Assembly: GCF_003345655.1 (NCBI RefSeq)
Contig: NZ_QQOH01000005.1
Span: 186,001-250,000 of the forward strand
Source: Motiliproteus coralliicola
GTDB taxonomy: Bacteria > Pseudomonadota > Gammaproteobacteria > Pseudomonadales > Balneatricaceae
Length of the DNA stretch: 64,000 nt
Direction of reading: 5' to 3'
Shown: one piece after another, positions 1 to 8,591 of the stretch
How positions within the stretch are numbered: position 1 is the stretch's first letter
Layout of the letters: the number at the start of each line of letters is the position of its first letter
Position numbers and translations under genes: made by a program
The notes under the pieces: generated by a model
What the model was told of the DNA's origin: nothing
Databases searched by the model: none
Seen by the model: the letters and a program-made list of their open reading frames with translations, nothing else

Positions 1-95
1 CGAAGTACTTACAAACTCGATCAGATCCAATAGCGGCTGGAAAAATACCGCCTGCCGGACTATCTCCAATAGGAGAGGTCTGGGAGGTAATGGTG

Positions 96-578
96 ATGGA
101 TAAGATCCAGATTCAGCGGGGCCAAGATCAGATCCCGCGACGGTGGTTTCTGGCGTTCAGCGGCGCCGGTTTGCTGGGCGCCTGCGGATGGTCGGCAGCG
201 GCACGGGGGGAGGAGAGCATCGTGCAGCCGCAGGGGACTGATGACCAGGGCTTTATCGCAAGGGCCTTTGAGATGCGGCAACTGGCGATCGAGAAGGGCG
301 ATCAGCCCTATGGTGCAGTGGTAGTACTCGATGGACGGATCGTTGGTCAGTCCTGGAGCCGGGTGTTGTTGGATCATGACCCCACCGGTCATGCCGAGAT
401 GGCGGCGATCCGCGACGCGGGTCGTCGTCTGAAACGTGAATCCCTCCGCGGTGCAGTGCTTTACTCCTCTTCGCGCCCCTGCCCGATGTGTGAAGCTGCG
501 GCCGCCTGGGCCGGAATCGACAATATGGTTTACGGCCGCGCTGCCGAACGGGCGGGGCGTCCCCATCTTTGCGGGTAG
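96..578 (+). CDS. Tat-exported nucleoside/guanine deaminase-like protein
   Basis: A 160-residue protein of the cytidine/deoxycytidylate deaminase superfamily, which uses one zinc to deaminate a base. The zinc motif is visible as HAE at residues 99-101 and PCPMC at 128-132. The N-terminus has a twin-arginine motif (PRRWFLA, 14-20), a hydrophobic stretch and a lipobox-like LLGAC ending at Cys30, so it is probably exported and perhaps lipid-anchored. The ATG at 96 is preferred because GGGAGG lies 8 bases upstream; the ATG at 90 is only 2 bases from it. The frame stays open to the window edge, so a longer start is possible. Export is unusual for a salvage-type deaminase. The ankyrin gene starts 4 bases after its stop. 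Confidence 0.75.
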   Translation: MDKIQIQRGQDQIPRRWFLAFSGAGLLGACGWSAAARGEESIVQPQGTDDQGFIARAFEMRQLAIEKGDQPYGAVVVLDGRIVGQSWSRVLLDHDPTGHAEMAAIRDAGRRLKRESLRGAVLYSSSRPCPMCEAAAAWAGIDNMVYGRAAERAGRPHLCG

Positions 579-582
579 ATTG

Positions 583-1236
583 ATGCGGATTCTGATAACA
601 GCGCTGTTGCTATTGAGCAGTTTGTTTAACGTCGCCGTTGGCGAGCCAGCGGCGGCCGAGCGGGCCGACTATCTACGCGCGGCGGCACAGAATAATATTC
701 CTCAACTGCAGCGGTCGCTCGCTTTGGGGGTACCGGTGGACAGCCGCGATAAGCGGGGTCGCACCGCACTGTTGATCGCCACCCACCACAACGCTGTTGA
801 ATCGGCCCGACTCCTGATCGCCGCCGGTGCCGATGTGAATGCCAAGGACGATCTACAGGACAGCCCCTACCTGTATGCCGGTGCGGAAGGGCGACTCGAG
901 ATCCTCAAGATGACCGTGGCCGCCGGGGCGGATCTGAGCAGTGTGAACCGATACGGTGGCACCGCGTTGACCCCCGCGGCCCATCACGGCCATATCGAGG
1001 TGGTGCGCTACCTGCTAACCACCGAGATCGATATCGATCAGATCAACCACCTGGGTTGGACGGCTCTGCTAGAAGCGGTGATTCTGGGGGATGGTGGGCC
1101 TACCTATCAGCAGATCGTCGCGCTGTTGCTGGCGGCCGGTGCCGACCGCTCCATTGCTGATCCCCAAGGGCGTACCGCGCTGGATAACGCCCTTCTGAGA
1201 GACTATTCGGAGCTTATCGAACTGCTCCAGGATTAA
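583..1236 (+). CDS. exported ankyrin-repeat protein
   Basis: A 217-residue protein with a signal peptide (MRILITALLLLSSLFNVAVG) followed by about five ankyrin repeats. Typical repeat phrases are GRTALLIATHHNAVESARLL, AGADVNAKD and GHIEVVRYLL. Ankyrin repeats mediate protein binding; periplasmic versions often protect or inhibit a partner enzyme. The reading frame is open further upstream, but the ATG at 583 starts directly at the signal peptide. The gene is 4 bases after the exported deaminase, so the two are probably co-transcribed and may act together in the periplasm, which is inference. The partner is not known. Confidence 0.8.
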   Translation: MRILITALLLLSSLFNVAVGEPAAAERADYLRAAAQNNIPQLQRSLALGVPVDSRDKRGRTALLIATHHNAVESARLLIAAGADVNAKDDLQDSPYLYAGAEGRLEILKMTVAAGADLSSVNRYGGTALTPAAHHGHIEVVRYLLTTEIDIDQINHLGWTALLEAVILGDGGPTYQQIVALLLAAGADRSIADPQGRTALDNALLRDYSELIELLQD

Positions 1237-1285
1237 CGACCAACCGCTAGCGCTCCGCCGGTTTCTTAGATCGAAGATCGGCCCG

Positions 1286-2527
1286 TCAGAGATAGGCCGC
1301 GTTGGTCCAACCGAGATTTTTAGTCCTGACGACACGCCGCTTCAGGCTGCGCCCCAGGCTGTTGTATTTGCTGTGGAACCAGCCAGTTCCCTTTTCCAGT
1401 TCCTTCGGCGTCATCTGCTTGGGTTGGAACACCGCCTGGGTGCCATCGTAGGCGGACCAGTCGCGGGTCAGGATCCGTTGCTCGGTTTCCAGTTGCTGGT
1501 ACAGGTCGGTTCCCGGGTAGGGGGTGACGATCACGGCATGGCAGACGTCGAGTTCAACCTCGTCGACGTAGTCGAGGGTCTCTTCGAAGATGGTCGAGTC
1601 GTGCTGGTCAAAACCAAACAGCATCGCCGAGTCGACCGCGATGTTGTACTCATGCAGCTTGCGGATGTAATCCCGGGTCCGATCGATCCGGATGAAACCT
1701 TTGCCGGCGGCTTTGAGGGCCTGTTGCGACGGGGTTTCGATACCGGAAAGCAGCCAGATCAAGCCGCTCTCGGCCGCGGCTTCGACGATATCGTCGTGCT
1801 CGGCAATATTGATGGTGGCTTCGGCGCTCCAGTAGATATTCAGCGGTTTCAGCGCCTTGAACAGCTCTAGCGCGTAATCACGATCGGCGATCAGGTTGTC
1901 GGCGTGGAGTTCGAAGTACTGCAGTCCGGAGGCACGGATCTCGTCGATCACCTGCCCGACCGGCCGGTTGCGCATTGTCGGGAAGAACTTGTGCACGGTG
2001 CAGTAGCTGCATTTGAACTTGCAGCCGCGGGACACGATGATCGAACTGGTATCCCGGTAGGGGGACAGGTCGATCTGCGAATGGGGGTAGGGCGTCAATC
2101 GGCTCAGGTCGGTCTGCTCGGCCTGCTGATAGCGGGGCTGAAGCTGGCCACTGTAGTGGTCTTCCAGTAATTGGGGCCAGAGCTGCTCCGATTCGCCGAT
2201 CATCACCGCATCGCCGTGTTGCAGCGCCTCGTCAGGCAGAAAGCTGGCGTGCAGGCCGCCGAACACCACGGTGGTGCCTCGGTCACGGAAATAGTCGGCC
2301 AGTTCGTAGCCGCGCAGCGCGTCCGGGGTCGACATAAAGATCGCCACCAGGTCGGCGGCCTGACTCTTGTCGACCGGCCCCTGGGAGGTTTCGTCATGGA
2401 CGTCCACCTCGACCCAGTCGGGTATCGCCACCGCCGATGACCAGATGCTTTGCGGCGGTGTCCCCAGGTAGGCCTTGTAGTCCTTGAAGGCACTGTTGGC
2501 CGAGGCTTTGATCAGTAGGGCTTTCAT
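1286..2527 (-). CDS. B12-binding-domain radical SAM protein
   Basis: A 413-residue protein with an N-terminal cobalamin-binding-like Rossmann region (about residues 55-125, with GGLHASFLPDE and IGESEQLW) and a radical SAM domain. The [4Fe-4S] cysteines are C169, C173 and C176 in SRGCKFKCSYC, the canonical C-x3-C-x2-C. Relatives of this architecture include hopanoid and bacteriochlorophyll modifying enzymes and various methylases. No DxHxxG base-off cobalamin motif was seen. It is the last gene of the TetR operon and its ATG overlaps the desaturase stop by 4 bases, indicating coupling. The substrate is unknown; a lipid, given the desaturase neighbour, is inference. Confidence 0.85.
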   Translation of the reverse strand: MKALLIKASANSAFKDYKAYLGTPPQSIWSSAVAIPDWVEVDVHDETSQGPVDKSQAADLVAIFMSTPDALRGYELADYFRDRGTTVVFGGLHASFLPDEALQHGDAVMIGESEQLWPQLLEDHYSGQLQPRYQQAEQTDLSRLTPYPHSQIDLSPYRDTSSIIVSRGCKFKCSYCTVHKFFPTMRNRPVGQVIDEIRASGLQYFELHADNLIADRDYALELFKALKPLNIYWSAEATINIAEHDDIVEAAAESGLIWLLSGIETPSQQALKAAGKGFIRIDRTRDYIRKLHEYNIAVDSAMLFGFDQHDSTIFEETLDYVDEVELDVCHAVIVTPYPGTDLYQQLETEQRILTRDWSAYDGTQAVFQPKQMTPKELEKGTGWFHSKYNSLGRSLKRRVVRTKNLGWTNAAYL

Positions 2528-3423
2528 TGGATCGACTCCTTGGTGCGGCGATGACTGGCATCCGCACCGGCTTTGGGTTTCCAGCCCGGCGGTCTAAACA
2601 GGTAGCCGAACCACTGCCCAACTCCCTGGGCTTGTCCCAGGTCGCGGAACAGTTTGGGAAACTCGTGAAATTGCACCTTAATCGGGTTCTTGCTGGTCAT
2701 CGGGGTGGCCAGACCGTAGGTGGGCAGCTGGCGTTCGGCCTGGAAGGTGCCGAACAGCCGGTCCCAGATGATCAGGATGCCGCCGAAGTTCTTGTCGATA
2801 TAAGCCGGATCGGAGCCGTGGTGAACCCGGTGGTGGGATGGGGTGTTGAGAAACCACTCCAACGGACCGAGGCGGCCGATCATCTCGTTGTGAATCCAGA
2901 ACTGGTAGGCCAGCACCAGAATCTCGGCGGCGAACACCAGTACCGGGTTGAAGCCCATCAGCACCAGCGGTAGATGAAACAGAAATGACGGGATCGGATC
3001 GAACAGACTGAACCGGAACGCGGTGGCGGTGTTCATCATGCTGGAGCTGTGATGCACCGAATGGGCCAGCCAGAACAAGCGGATCCGGTGCACCGCGTAA
3101 TGCTCGATGTAGTAGGCCAGGTCGGCCAGTATCAGCACCAGCAGGCCGGTGTAGCCGTTGGTCGGGATCTTCCAAGGGACCAGCTCGTAGATCATGAAGT
3201 AGAGGTAGACCCCGCCCCCGAAGATCACGATCTCGGCCAGGTAATAGGGGATCTGGGTCAACACGCTGGAGCCGGTTTCCAGCAGCCGTTCACCGCTGAA
3301 ACGGCCGGTCACCAGGTCGTTGAGCAGCTCCAGCGCCAGAAACAACAGCGCGAAGATCAGCACCCAGTCGTAGACCGAAAATGAGATCGTCTCGAAGTAC
3401 ACCAGCCAATCTTGTTCCGTCAT
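2524..3423 (-). CDS. sterol desaturase / fatty acid hydroxylase family protein
   Basis: A 299-residue integral membrane protein with the histidine clusters of the di-iron fatty acid hydroxylase superfamily: HYAVH, HSVHHSS and HHRVHHG, plus a lone HNE. Several hydrophobic segments lie before and between the clusters (about residues 15-33, 60-80, 90-107 and 150-175). Family members hydroxylate or desaturate sterols, carotenoids, sphingolipids or alkylglycerols using O2. It lies between the membrane-anchored GyrI-like gene (12-base gap) and the radical SAM gene (4-base overlap). The natural substrate cannot be read from the sequence. Confidence 0.88.
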   Translation of the reverse strand: MTEQDWLVYFETISFSVYDWVLIFALLFLALELLNDLVTGRFSGERLLETGSSVLTQIPYYLAEIVIFGGGVYLYFMIYELVPWKIPTNGYTGLLVLILADLAYYIEHYAVHRIRLFWLAHSVHHSSSMMNTATAFRFSLFDPIPSFLFHLPLVLMGFNPVLVFAAEILVLAYQFWIHNEMIGRLGPLEWFLNTPSHHRVHHGSDPAYIDKNFGGILIIWDRLFGTFQAERQLPTYGLATPMTSKNPIKVQFHEFPKLFRDLGQAQGVGQWFGYLFRPPGWKPKAGADASHRRTKESIQ

Positions 3424-3434
3424 GATCCGCTCCT

Positions 3435-4070
3435 TTATTTCACCGCCACAAAGGCGGTTTGGCCGAGAATGTTGTGGTGGCTATCGAGTAGGTAACGCTC
3501 GTAGTCGGCGTTAAATTTCAATCGCAGCCTGTGGCTTGGATCGGCCCAGCTATCGAGGACATAGCTACCGTCGAGTGCCAGGTAGTTACCCGCGTCGATG
3601 GCGACGGATTCAAACCCCATCGGAAGTTGGCGCGACGGCGGTGTCGGATAGCCAAGCGTCATCCGGACCTGATTGCTGGCGGCGTCATAGTGGTGGTAGA
3701 CCGCATAGACCAGCTTGGGATCGTCGGCACCGAGTCGCTTGGCGATATCCTGCTGGGCGAAGCGCTGCCAGTGACGCTCGATCTGGGTCTTTAGATTGCC
3801 GTCCAGCTGCAGGGTGATGCCGATCCCGGCAATGGTCTGGCCTGATTTGTACTGGCCCGGTTTGTTTCGATCTTGGCCGACGGGCTGAGCGGCAACCGCC
3901 TGCCAGCTCTCGGCCGGTGCCCTGGTGATCGCAGCGGTGCTGTCGTCGTAGCCAACGAAGTCGCCATTGTCGGCGTAGGGCAGTAGTAGCCAGCCAATAA
4001 AGCCGAACATGCCCAGGATGCTGATCAGATAGAGAAACCAGACCAGCGGGTTACGCTTGGGGAGTGCCAT
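3435..4070 (-). CDS. membrane-anchored GyrI/AraC effector-binding-like protein
   Basis: A 211-residue protein with one N-terminal membrane segment (about residues 9-30) and a soluble remainder. The segment around KLVYAVYHHYDAASNQVRM and the later AGNYLALDGSYVLDSW resemble the GyrI-like / AraC effector-binding (SHS2) fold, which binds small hydrophobic ligands or hydrolyses adducts. The match is by eye and moderately confident. It is the third gene of the operon, 11 bases after the small membrane ORF. A ligand-sensing or ligand-shuttling role for the neighbouring lipid enzymes is inference. Confidence 0.6.
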   Translation of the reverse strand: MALPKRNPLVWFLYLISILGMFGFIGWLLLPYADNGDFVGYDDSTAAITRAPAESWQAVAAQPVGQDRNKPGQYKSGQTIAGIGITLQLDGNLKTQIERHWQRFAQQDIAKRLGADDPKLVYAVYHHYDAASNQVRMTLGYPTPPSRQLPMGFESVAIDAGNYLALDGSYVLDSWADPSHRLRLKFNADYERYLLDSHHNILGQTAFVAVK

Positions 4071-4081
4071 CGATCAATCTC

Positions 4082-4252
4082 CTACCAGTAAAAACAGGAC
4101 ACTGCGACCAGGGTCCACAACAGCATGGTTAGCCAGTAGCCAAAAGGCTCGTGGGTGCGACGGTATTCGCGATGCAGCCAAACCGAGCCACTGAACAGGT
4201 CCCATAGCACCCACAGCAACAGTGTGATTCCCAGGTAATAGGTCCAAGGCAT
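4082..4252 (-). CDS. small two-helix membrane protein, 56 residues
   Basis: A short ORF that begins MPWTYYLGITLLLWVLWDLF and ends VAVSCFYW. Two hydrophobic helices (about residues 5-22 and 38-56) flank a basic turn (HREYRRTH). It starts 2 bases after the TetR stop and ends 11 bases before the GyrI-like gene, filling the space with no gap, as expected of a real operon member. The family is not recognised. It may be a membrane partner of the desaturase; that is inference. Confidence 0.65.
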   Translation of the reverse strand: MPWTYYLGITLLLWVLWDLFSGSVWLHREYRRTHEPFGYWLTMLLWTLVAVSCFYW

Positions 4253-4254
4253 GG

Positions 4255-4848
4255 TTAGTCTCCGGTAGTGGTTTCGAGTTGATCGACCAGTAGCTGAGCC
4301 GCCAGTCGGGCCGGTTCGCGGTAGTGATGGCTTTGCTGCAGCGGGGATAACGAGTCGAGATTGAAGTAGAGCGAGATCAGGCCGAAGCCGACGGCTTCGA
4401 TGCGTGATTTTTCCGCGCTGGGATATTGCTTCAGCAGCAGGGCTTCGATGTCGCGGCTAAAGCCGGTCATCCATTGTTGCATCATGGCCTTGAGCTGCGG
4501 GTTGTTGCCGGCGGCAAACGTCAGGGCGGCGATCACCAGCACAAACTCGGGGTCGCTGGATTCGGCATCGAACAGATTGTCGAGCAGCACCGGAATCGGC
4601 TGCGTCTCAGGCAGGTACTCTAGCAGGGCGGCCCACTGCTGATCGGACTGCTGGATTACCCGGTCCGCCAGTTGCTGGACCAGATCATCCCGGTTACCGG
4701 CAAAATGGCGCACCAGGCTGCGTTGCAGGCCTGAGGTCTCGGCGATCCGCTCCAGGGTGCTGCCCTCCAGGCCGTAGCGAGCCACACAACTGTGGAACGC
4801 CTGCAGGATCTGCTCAAGGCGTTCGGCCTTCTTGCTGGGTCTTCCCAT
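4255..4848 (-). CDS. TetR family transcriptional regulator
   Basis: A 197-residue TetR repressor. The N-terminal helix-turn-helix covers about residues 8-55 (KAERLEQILQAFHSCVARYG, then TLERIAETSGLQRSLVRHF). The C-terminal half is all-alpha and should bind a ligand. It is the first gene of a five-gene minus-strand operon, so it probably autoregulates itself and the lipid-enzyme genes. Two palindromes at 4879-4902 and 4914-4939 sit on the only promoter-like sequence upstream and are the natural operators. Confidence 0.88.
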   Translation of the reverse strand: MGRPSKKAERLEQILQAFHSCVARYGLEGSTLERIAETSGLQRSLVRHFAGNRDDLVQQLADRVIQQSDQQWAALLEYLPETQPIPVLLDNLFDAESSDPEFVLVIAALTFAAGNNPQLKAMMQQWMTGFSRDIEALLLKQYPSAEKSRIEAVGFGLISLYFNLDSLSPLQQSHHYREPARLAAQLLVDQLETTTGD

Positions 4849-4878
4849 GGTTCAAACTCCTTAGTGATAACTCAGGAA

Positions 4879-4902
4879 TAAATTGTCATGTTGGATAATT
4901 TA
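4879..4902. promoter_or_regulatory. TetR operator candidate, promoter-proximal copy
   Basis: An imperfect 24-base palindrome with arms TAAATTGTCA and its near-complement GGATAATTTA. Its core TTGTCATGTT matches the inverted reading of the perfect palindrome at 4914-4939. The centres of the two sites are 36 bases apart. It overlaps the likely -10 element of the TetR operon, so binding would block transcription. Confidence 0.55.
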
Positions 4903-4925
4903 TAGAGCGAAGCTTATTTTGTCAA
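4897..4925 (-). promoter_or_regulatory. sigma-70 promoter of the TetR-desaturase operon
   Basis: Read on the minus strand there is a consensus -35 TTGACA (4920-4925), a 17-base spacer and a -10-like TAAATT (4897-4902), about 48 bases upstream of the TetR start. TATAAA two bases nearer the -35 is an alternative -10. The -35 lies inside the perfect palindrome and the -10 inside the second palindrome. Confidence 0.55.
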
Positions 4926-4939
4926 ACATGACAAAATAA
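4914..4939. promoter_or_regulatory. TetR operator candidate, perfect 11-bp palindrome
   Basis: A perfect inverted repeat, TTATTTTGTCA - AACA - TGACAAAATAA. It contains the -35 of the divergent operon promoter. Symmetry, size and position are typical of a TetR operator. Confidence 0.65.
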
Positions 4940-5045
4940 AATATCTAGAAAGCTGGATTGCTTTGATCGAGCTAAAGGGGTGACGGGTGAGCGGTCGATT
5001 CAGCCCGAGCCGAGCCCCTTGCGGGGCACGGAGTATGGGTCGATC

Positions 5046-5507
5046 TCAGATCAGAAAATAAGCGGCGATGCGGGCCAGGTTGGTCTCGTCGCAGCGGTCG
5101 AACAGGGCCGGGGTATCGGAATCGATATCCAGTACCGCGATCAGATCACCATGGCGGTTGAGGATCGGTGCCACCAGCTCGGATCGGGTCGAGCTGGCGC
5201 AGGCGATATGGTCGGCTTCGGCATTGACGTCGGGGATGTTCAGCAGTTGCATCTGGCGGGCACAACGGCCGCAGATGCCGCGATCGAAATCGATGGTCAG
5301 GCAGCCGTGGCCGCCCTGGTAAGGGCCGATCTTGAGGGTTCGGTTGCCGACGTTGCGGTAGAAACCGACCCAGTTGAATGACTCGAACTGGTGGTAGAGC
5401 TCGCAGCTGATCGTCGCCATCAATGCGATCGGATCGGACTCGCCGTCACAGAGGGCATCCAGGCGTTGAAACAGTTGATCGTATTGCTGCTGCTTGTCGA
5501 TGGTCAT
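5046..5507 (-). CDS. msrC: free methionine-(R)-sulfoxide reductase (GAF fold)
   Basis: A 153-residue single GAF-domain protein of the fRMsr family, which reduces free methionine-R-sulfoxide in the cytoplasm with thioredoxin. The three characteristic cysteines are present in YQGGHGC, RGICG and HIAC, followed by the family signature SELVAPI and AVLDIDSDTPALFD. The start chosen is MTIDKQQ at 5507, which matches the usual length; the frame extends to 5558 without family support. It is a single gene, probably for oxidative stress repair. Confidence 0.85.
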   Translation of the reverse strand: MTIDKQQQYDQLFQRLDALCDGESDPIALMATISCELYHQFESFNWVGFYRNVGNRTLKIGPYQGGHGCLTIDFDRGICGRCARQMQLLNIPDVNAEADHIACASSTRSELVAPILNRHGDLIAVLDIDSDTPALFDRCDETNLARIAAYFLI

Positions 5508-5623
5508 CGGCTTAGGGAACCTTGAGTGTGGGCCTTGAGTGGGATTGGGGTGCGGCAACTGCCGGGACTGCAGATAGTAGCATCATCCCAGCCCCGTCCC
5601 AGTCTGATTAGGCTCTTGTCGGA

Positions 5624-6715
5624 TTAGCAGCCATTCTCAGCGGTGTCCGCCTGCTCGGGAGGCTGGTTGGCCAGATCCCGGATCGAGATGTGAGCCGGGT
5701 TGGCTTTAGCCAGGTACATCTCTTCGTCGGCCAGACGGATTAGATCGTGGAAATCGTAACCTGTACGGCTGTTGCAGATCACGCCGCCGAAGGTGAGGCC
5801 GAAGCCCAGCTCCATGATCTCGTCCGACAGCTTACCGAGGGTCGACTTACGGATGCGCTCGCAGATCAGGTACAGGTCCTCGGTACTGGTATCCAATGCA
5901 GCAAAAACGAACTCGTCGTCCTCGTAGCGACAGGTGATATCGGTGTTGCGCAGCTCCTGTTGGATACTCTGGGCGGTCTGGCGAAGCACCTCGTCGCCGG
6001 CGTGGCTACCGATCAGCTCCTTGACCTGGACATAACGGTTCAGATCCAGATAGACCACCGACAGGTTGCGATTGTCCCGTTTGGAGATGTTCATCAACAG
6101 CTCCAACGACTGCTCGAACAGGTAACGGTTGCTCAGCCGCGTCAACGGGTCGGTACAGGCGGTCTTCATCAGCTCCTTCTTATCCAGCGCCAGACTGGCG
6201 ACGTGGGTGGCGGTCTCGAGGATCTCCAGCTCATAGTCTTCCGGCTCGGCGATTTCGGGGGAGTAGATGGAGAAGGTCCCCAGTACCTGATCGTCCTTGG
6301 AGATGATCGGCATCGACCAGCAGGAACGAAGCTGGGCCCGGATTAATACATCGAGAAAAGGCTCCCAGCTGGGATCGGTGAAGGTGTCGGAAACGATGCA
6401 CTTGTCGCGGGAGTATGCCGCCGCGCCACAACTGCTGGCGTTGGGGCCGATCGGAGTCCCTTCGATCCCCTGGTTGTAGAAGTCCGGCAGCTTGGACTTG
6501 GCGTCGGAGCTGTGCAGGGTCTGACTCTGATCGTCGACCATCAGGATCGAGCCGACCTTATTAGGAAACAGTTCCTCAATGATGCCGGTCAGCTGTTCGA
6601 TTACCTGGGCGTCGGAATGATAGGCGGCCAGATTCTTCAGAACCTGGTGAAATTTCCTATGCGCCAGCGTCAGCGTTTTCAAATGCTCGTATTCGATGAC
6701 TTCATCCATGGCCAA
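5624..6715 (-). CDS. GAF domain protein with degenerate GGDEF domain
   Basis: A 363-residue cytoplasmic protein with an N-terminal GAF domain (about 25-180) and a C-terminal GGDEF-type domain (about 185-345). The catalytic motif is EDDEF (265-269), not GGDEF, and the substrate-binding stretch reads DLNRYVQVKELIG instead of DxDxFKxxNDxxG. The RxxD inhibitory site (R256, D259) is retained five residues upstream. It is therefore probably not an active diguanylate cyclase but may bind c-di-GMP. AAGGA lies 8 bases before the TTG at 6715; the ATG at 6709 is the alternative start. Confidence 0.85.
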   Translation of the reverse strand: MAMDEVIEYEHLKTLTLAHRKFHQVLKNLAAYHSDAQVIEQLTGIIEELFPNKVGSILMVDDQSQTLHSSDAKSKLPDFYNQGIEGTPIGPNASSCGAAAYSRDKCIVSDTFTDPSWEPFLDVLIRAQLRSCWSMPIISKDDQVLGTFSIYSPEIAEPEDYELEILETATHVASLALDKKELMKTACTDPLTRLSNRYLFEQSLELLMNISKRDNRNLSVVYLDLNRYVQVKELIGSHAGDEVLRQTAQSIQQELRNTDITCRYEDDEFVFAALDTSTEDLYLICERIRKSTLGKLSDEIMELGFGLTFGGVICNSRTGYDFHDLIRLADEEMYLAKANPAHISIRDLANQPPEQADTAENGC

Positions 6716-6961
6716 TCTACGCTTCCTTGAGTGGTTGGATAATTTTAGTACAACTCGTTGCCCGGCCCCAATGCCGAAGCGGTGATCGGTAATCCGATTA
6801 ACGGAAAACTACGCTGAAGTTGCGTGACGAACCGGGTTCCAGCCGGATCGAGGCTAACTGCCTAGGGTTACTCAGGCAGGCTGGAATTTGCCCGGAGGGC
6901 GGTGCAAAGAGAGCGACGGAGCCGAGTTAGCCCCGTCGTGGTGGATGGACACGCCTTCGAC

Positions 6962-8590
6962 TCAGGCGCCGACCTTGAAACTGCTGGTCAGGTGTCGCAG
7001 GTGCTCGGACAGCTCGGCCAAGGATTCGCTGGATTCGGCCACCTGATCGGCGGCGGTGGCGCACTCCGAGCTGACGTCGTTGATGCGGCTGACATTGGTA
7101 TTGATCTCTTCGGTGACGGCCGATTGCTGCTCGGCGGCGCTGGCGATCTGGGTGGTCATGTCATCGATCTGGCTGACGTCGCCGACGATCTGATCCAGCG
7201 CCTGATCGGCCTGATGAGCCTTGTCGACCACACCGATGGCGACCTGGTGGCTCTTCGCCATCGCGTCAGCGGCACTCTCGGCGCCGTTCTGCAGGCTGGT
7301 TATCACCTGCTGGATCTCACCGGTCGACTGGGCCGTGCGTTGTGCCAAAGTGCGGACCTCATCGGCAACCACCGCAAACCCGCGCCCCTGTTCACCGGCA
7401 CGAGCCGCCTCGATGGCAGCATTCAGCGCCAGCAGGTTGGTCTGGTCGGCGATATTGTTGATCACCTCCAGAATCGAGGCGATATTGGCGCTCTCCTCCT
7501 TCAGCTGGGTGGTCAGGCTGCCGGATTGTTCCAATTGCATCGACAGTTCGTTAACCGCGTCCACGGCCTCACGGACCTGCTGCTTGCCCTGAGAGGCGGC
7601 CAGGGATGCCGCATGGGTGGCTTGAGCGGTGCTTTCGGTGTTGTTGGCCACATCGTGGACGGTGGCCGACATCTCATTGACGGCGGCCGCGACCATCTCT
7701 GATTCTTGATGCTGTTGCTGCATCCCAGCCTGGGTTTGGGCCGTGGCGGCGGACAGTTCGGTGGCCGATGTGGAGACCTGCTGGGCGGAGCTGTTCACTT
7801 CGGTGATGATGCCATCGAAGCTGTCGAGCATCTCGTTGAAGGCTTCCGACATCTGGCCGACCTCGTCACGGCTACGGTAATCGCTGCGCAGGGTCAGATC
7901 ATGCTCGCTGGCGGCCTGGCCCATCAGCTCCTTGAGCTCGACCAGGGGCTGAGCAATTGTTCTTGCCAGTCCCAGAGCGATGCTGAAGGCGATGCTCAGG
8001 ATGACCAGCAGGCTGACGATGGCGGCGTTGATGCTCTGGGCAAACTCGGCTTCGATATCGTCGGTGTAAACCCCGGTGGCGACGATCCAGTCCCAGTTCG
8101 GGTAATGGCGGGAATAGGAAAGCTTGGAAACCGGGGTGCTGCTGTCGGCGCGAGGGAACAGGTACTCGACAAAGGTATCGCCGTTGGTGATGGCGCCGCG
8201 CACCATCTCTTGCATGACCAGGACCCCGTCGGCATCTTTCAGGTCAGACAGGTCCTTGCCAATCAGCCTGGAATCGGGGTGACTTAAGATAAGGGATCTG
8301 GTGTCGGAGACCATGAAGTAATCATTGTCGCCATAGCGCAGGGTGCTGATCAGCTCTTTGGCGATCGCTTGCGCCTGCTCGGTTGAGATATCGGTCCGGG
8401 CTGCCTGTTTTTCGATCAGCGAGAAGGCCGTGTCGGCCAGATCGACCAGCTCAGCCTGCTTGGCGCGATTTAACGTCTGCCATTGGTTGTTCAGATTGAG
8501 GGCCTCGATAACCAGCAGTGCAAGGGTCATCAAGGAGACTAAAAAGAGGACTTTCTGTCGGGTTTTAAAATGCTTAAGCAGGTTTTTCAT
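6962..8590 (-). CDS. methyl-accepting chemotaxis protein, Cache type (copy 1)
   Basis: A 542-residue chemoreceptor. It has a membrane helix at about 13-30, a periplasmic single-Cache domain (about 35-190, with [11 protein letters not shown] and [11 protein letters not shown]), a second helix (about 192-212), HAMP, and a cytoplasmic coiled-coil. The signalling tip [20 protein letters not shown] is canonical. The C-terminus ends SFKVGA, without a CheR-binding pentapeptide. Cache domains of this type bind small organic acids or amines. It is a close paralogue of the next receptor; the cytoplasmic halves are nearly identical and the sensor halves differ more. Confidence 0.93.
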   Translation of the reverse strand: MKNLLKHFKTRQKVLFLVSLMTLALLVIEALNLNNQWQTLNRAKQAELVDLADTAFSLIEKQAARTDISTEQAQAIAKELISTLRYGDNDYFMVSDTRSLILSHPDSRLIGKDLSDLKDADGVLVMQEMVRGAITNGDTFVEYLFPRADSSTPVSKLSYSRHYPNWDWIVATGVYTDDIEAEFAQSINAAIVSLLVILSIAFSIALGLARTIAQPLVELKELMGQAASEHDLTLRSDYRSRDEVGQMSEAFNEMLDSFDGIITEVNSSAQQVSTSATELSAATAQTQAGMQQQHQESEMVAAAVNEMSATVHDVANNTESTAQATHAASLAASQGKQQVREAVDAVNELSMQLEQSGSLTTQLKEESANIASILEVINNIADQTNLLALNAAIEAARAGEQGRGFAVVADEVRTLAQRTAQSTGEIQQVITSLQNGAESAADAMAKSHQVAIGVVDKAHQADQALDQIVGDVSQIDDMTTQIASAAEQQSAVTEEINTNVSRINDVSSECATAADQVAESSESLAELSEHLRHLTSSFKVGA

Positions 8591-8591
8591 T

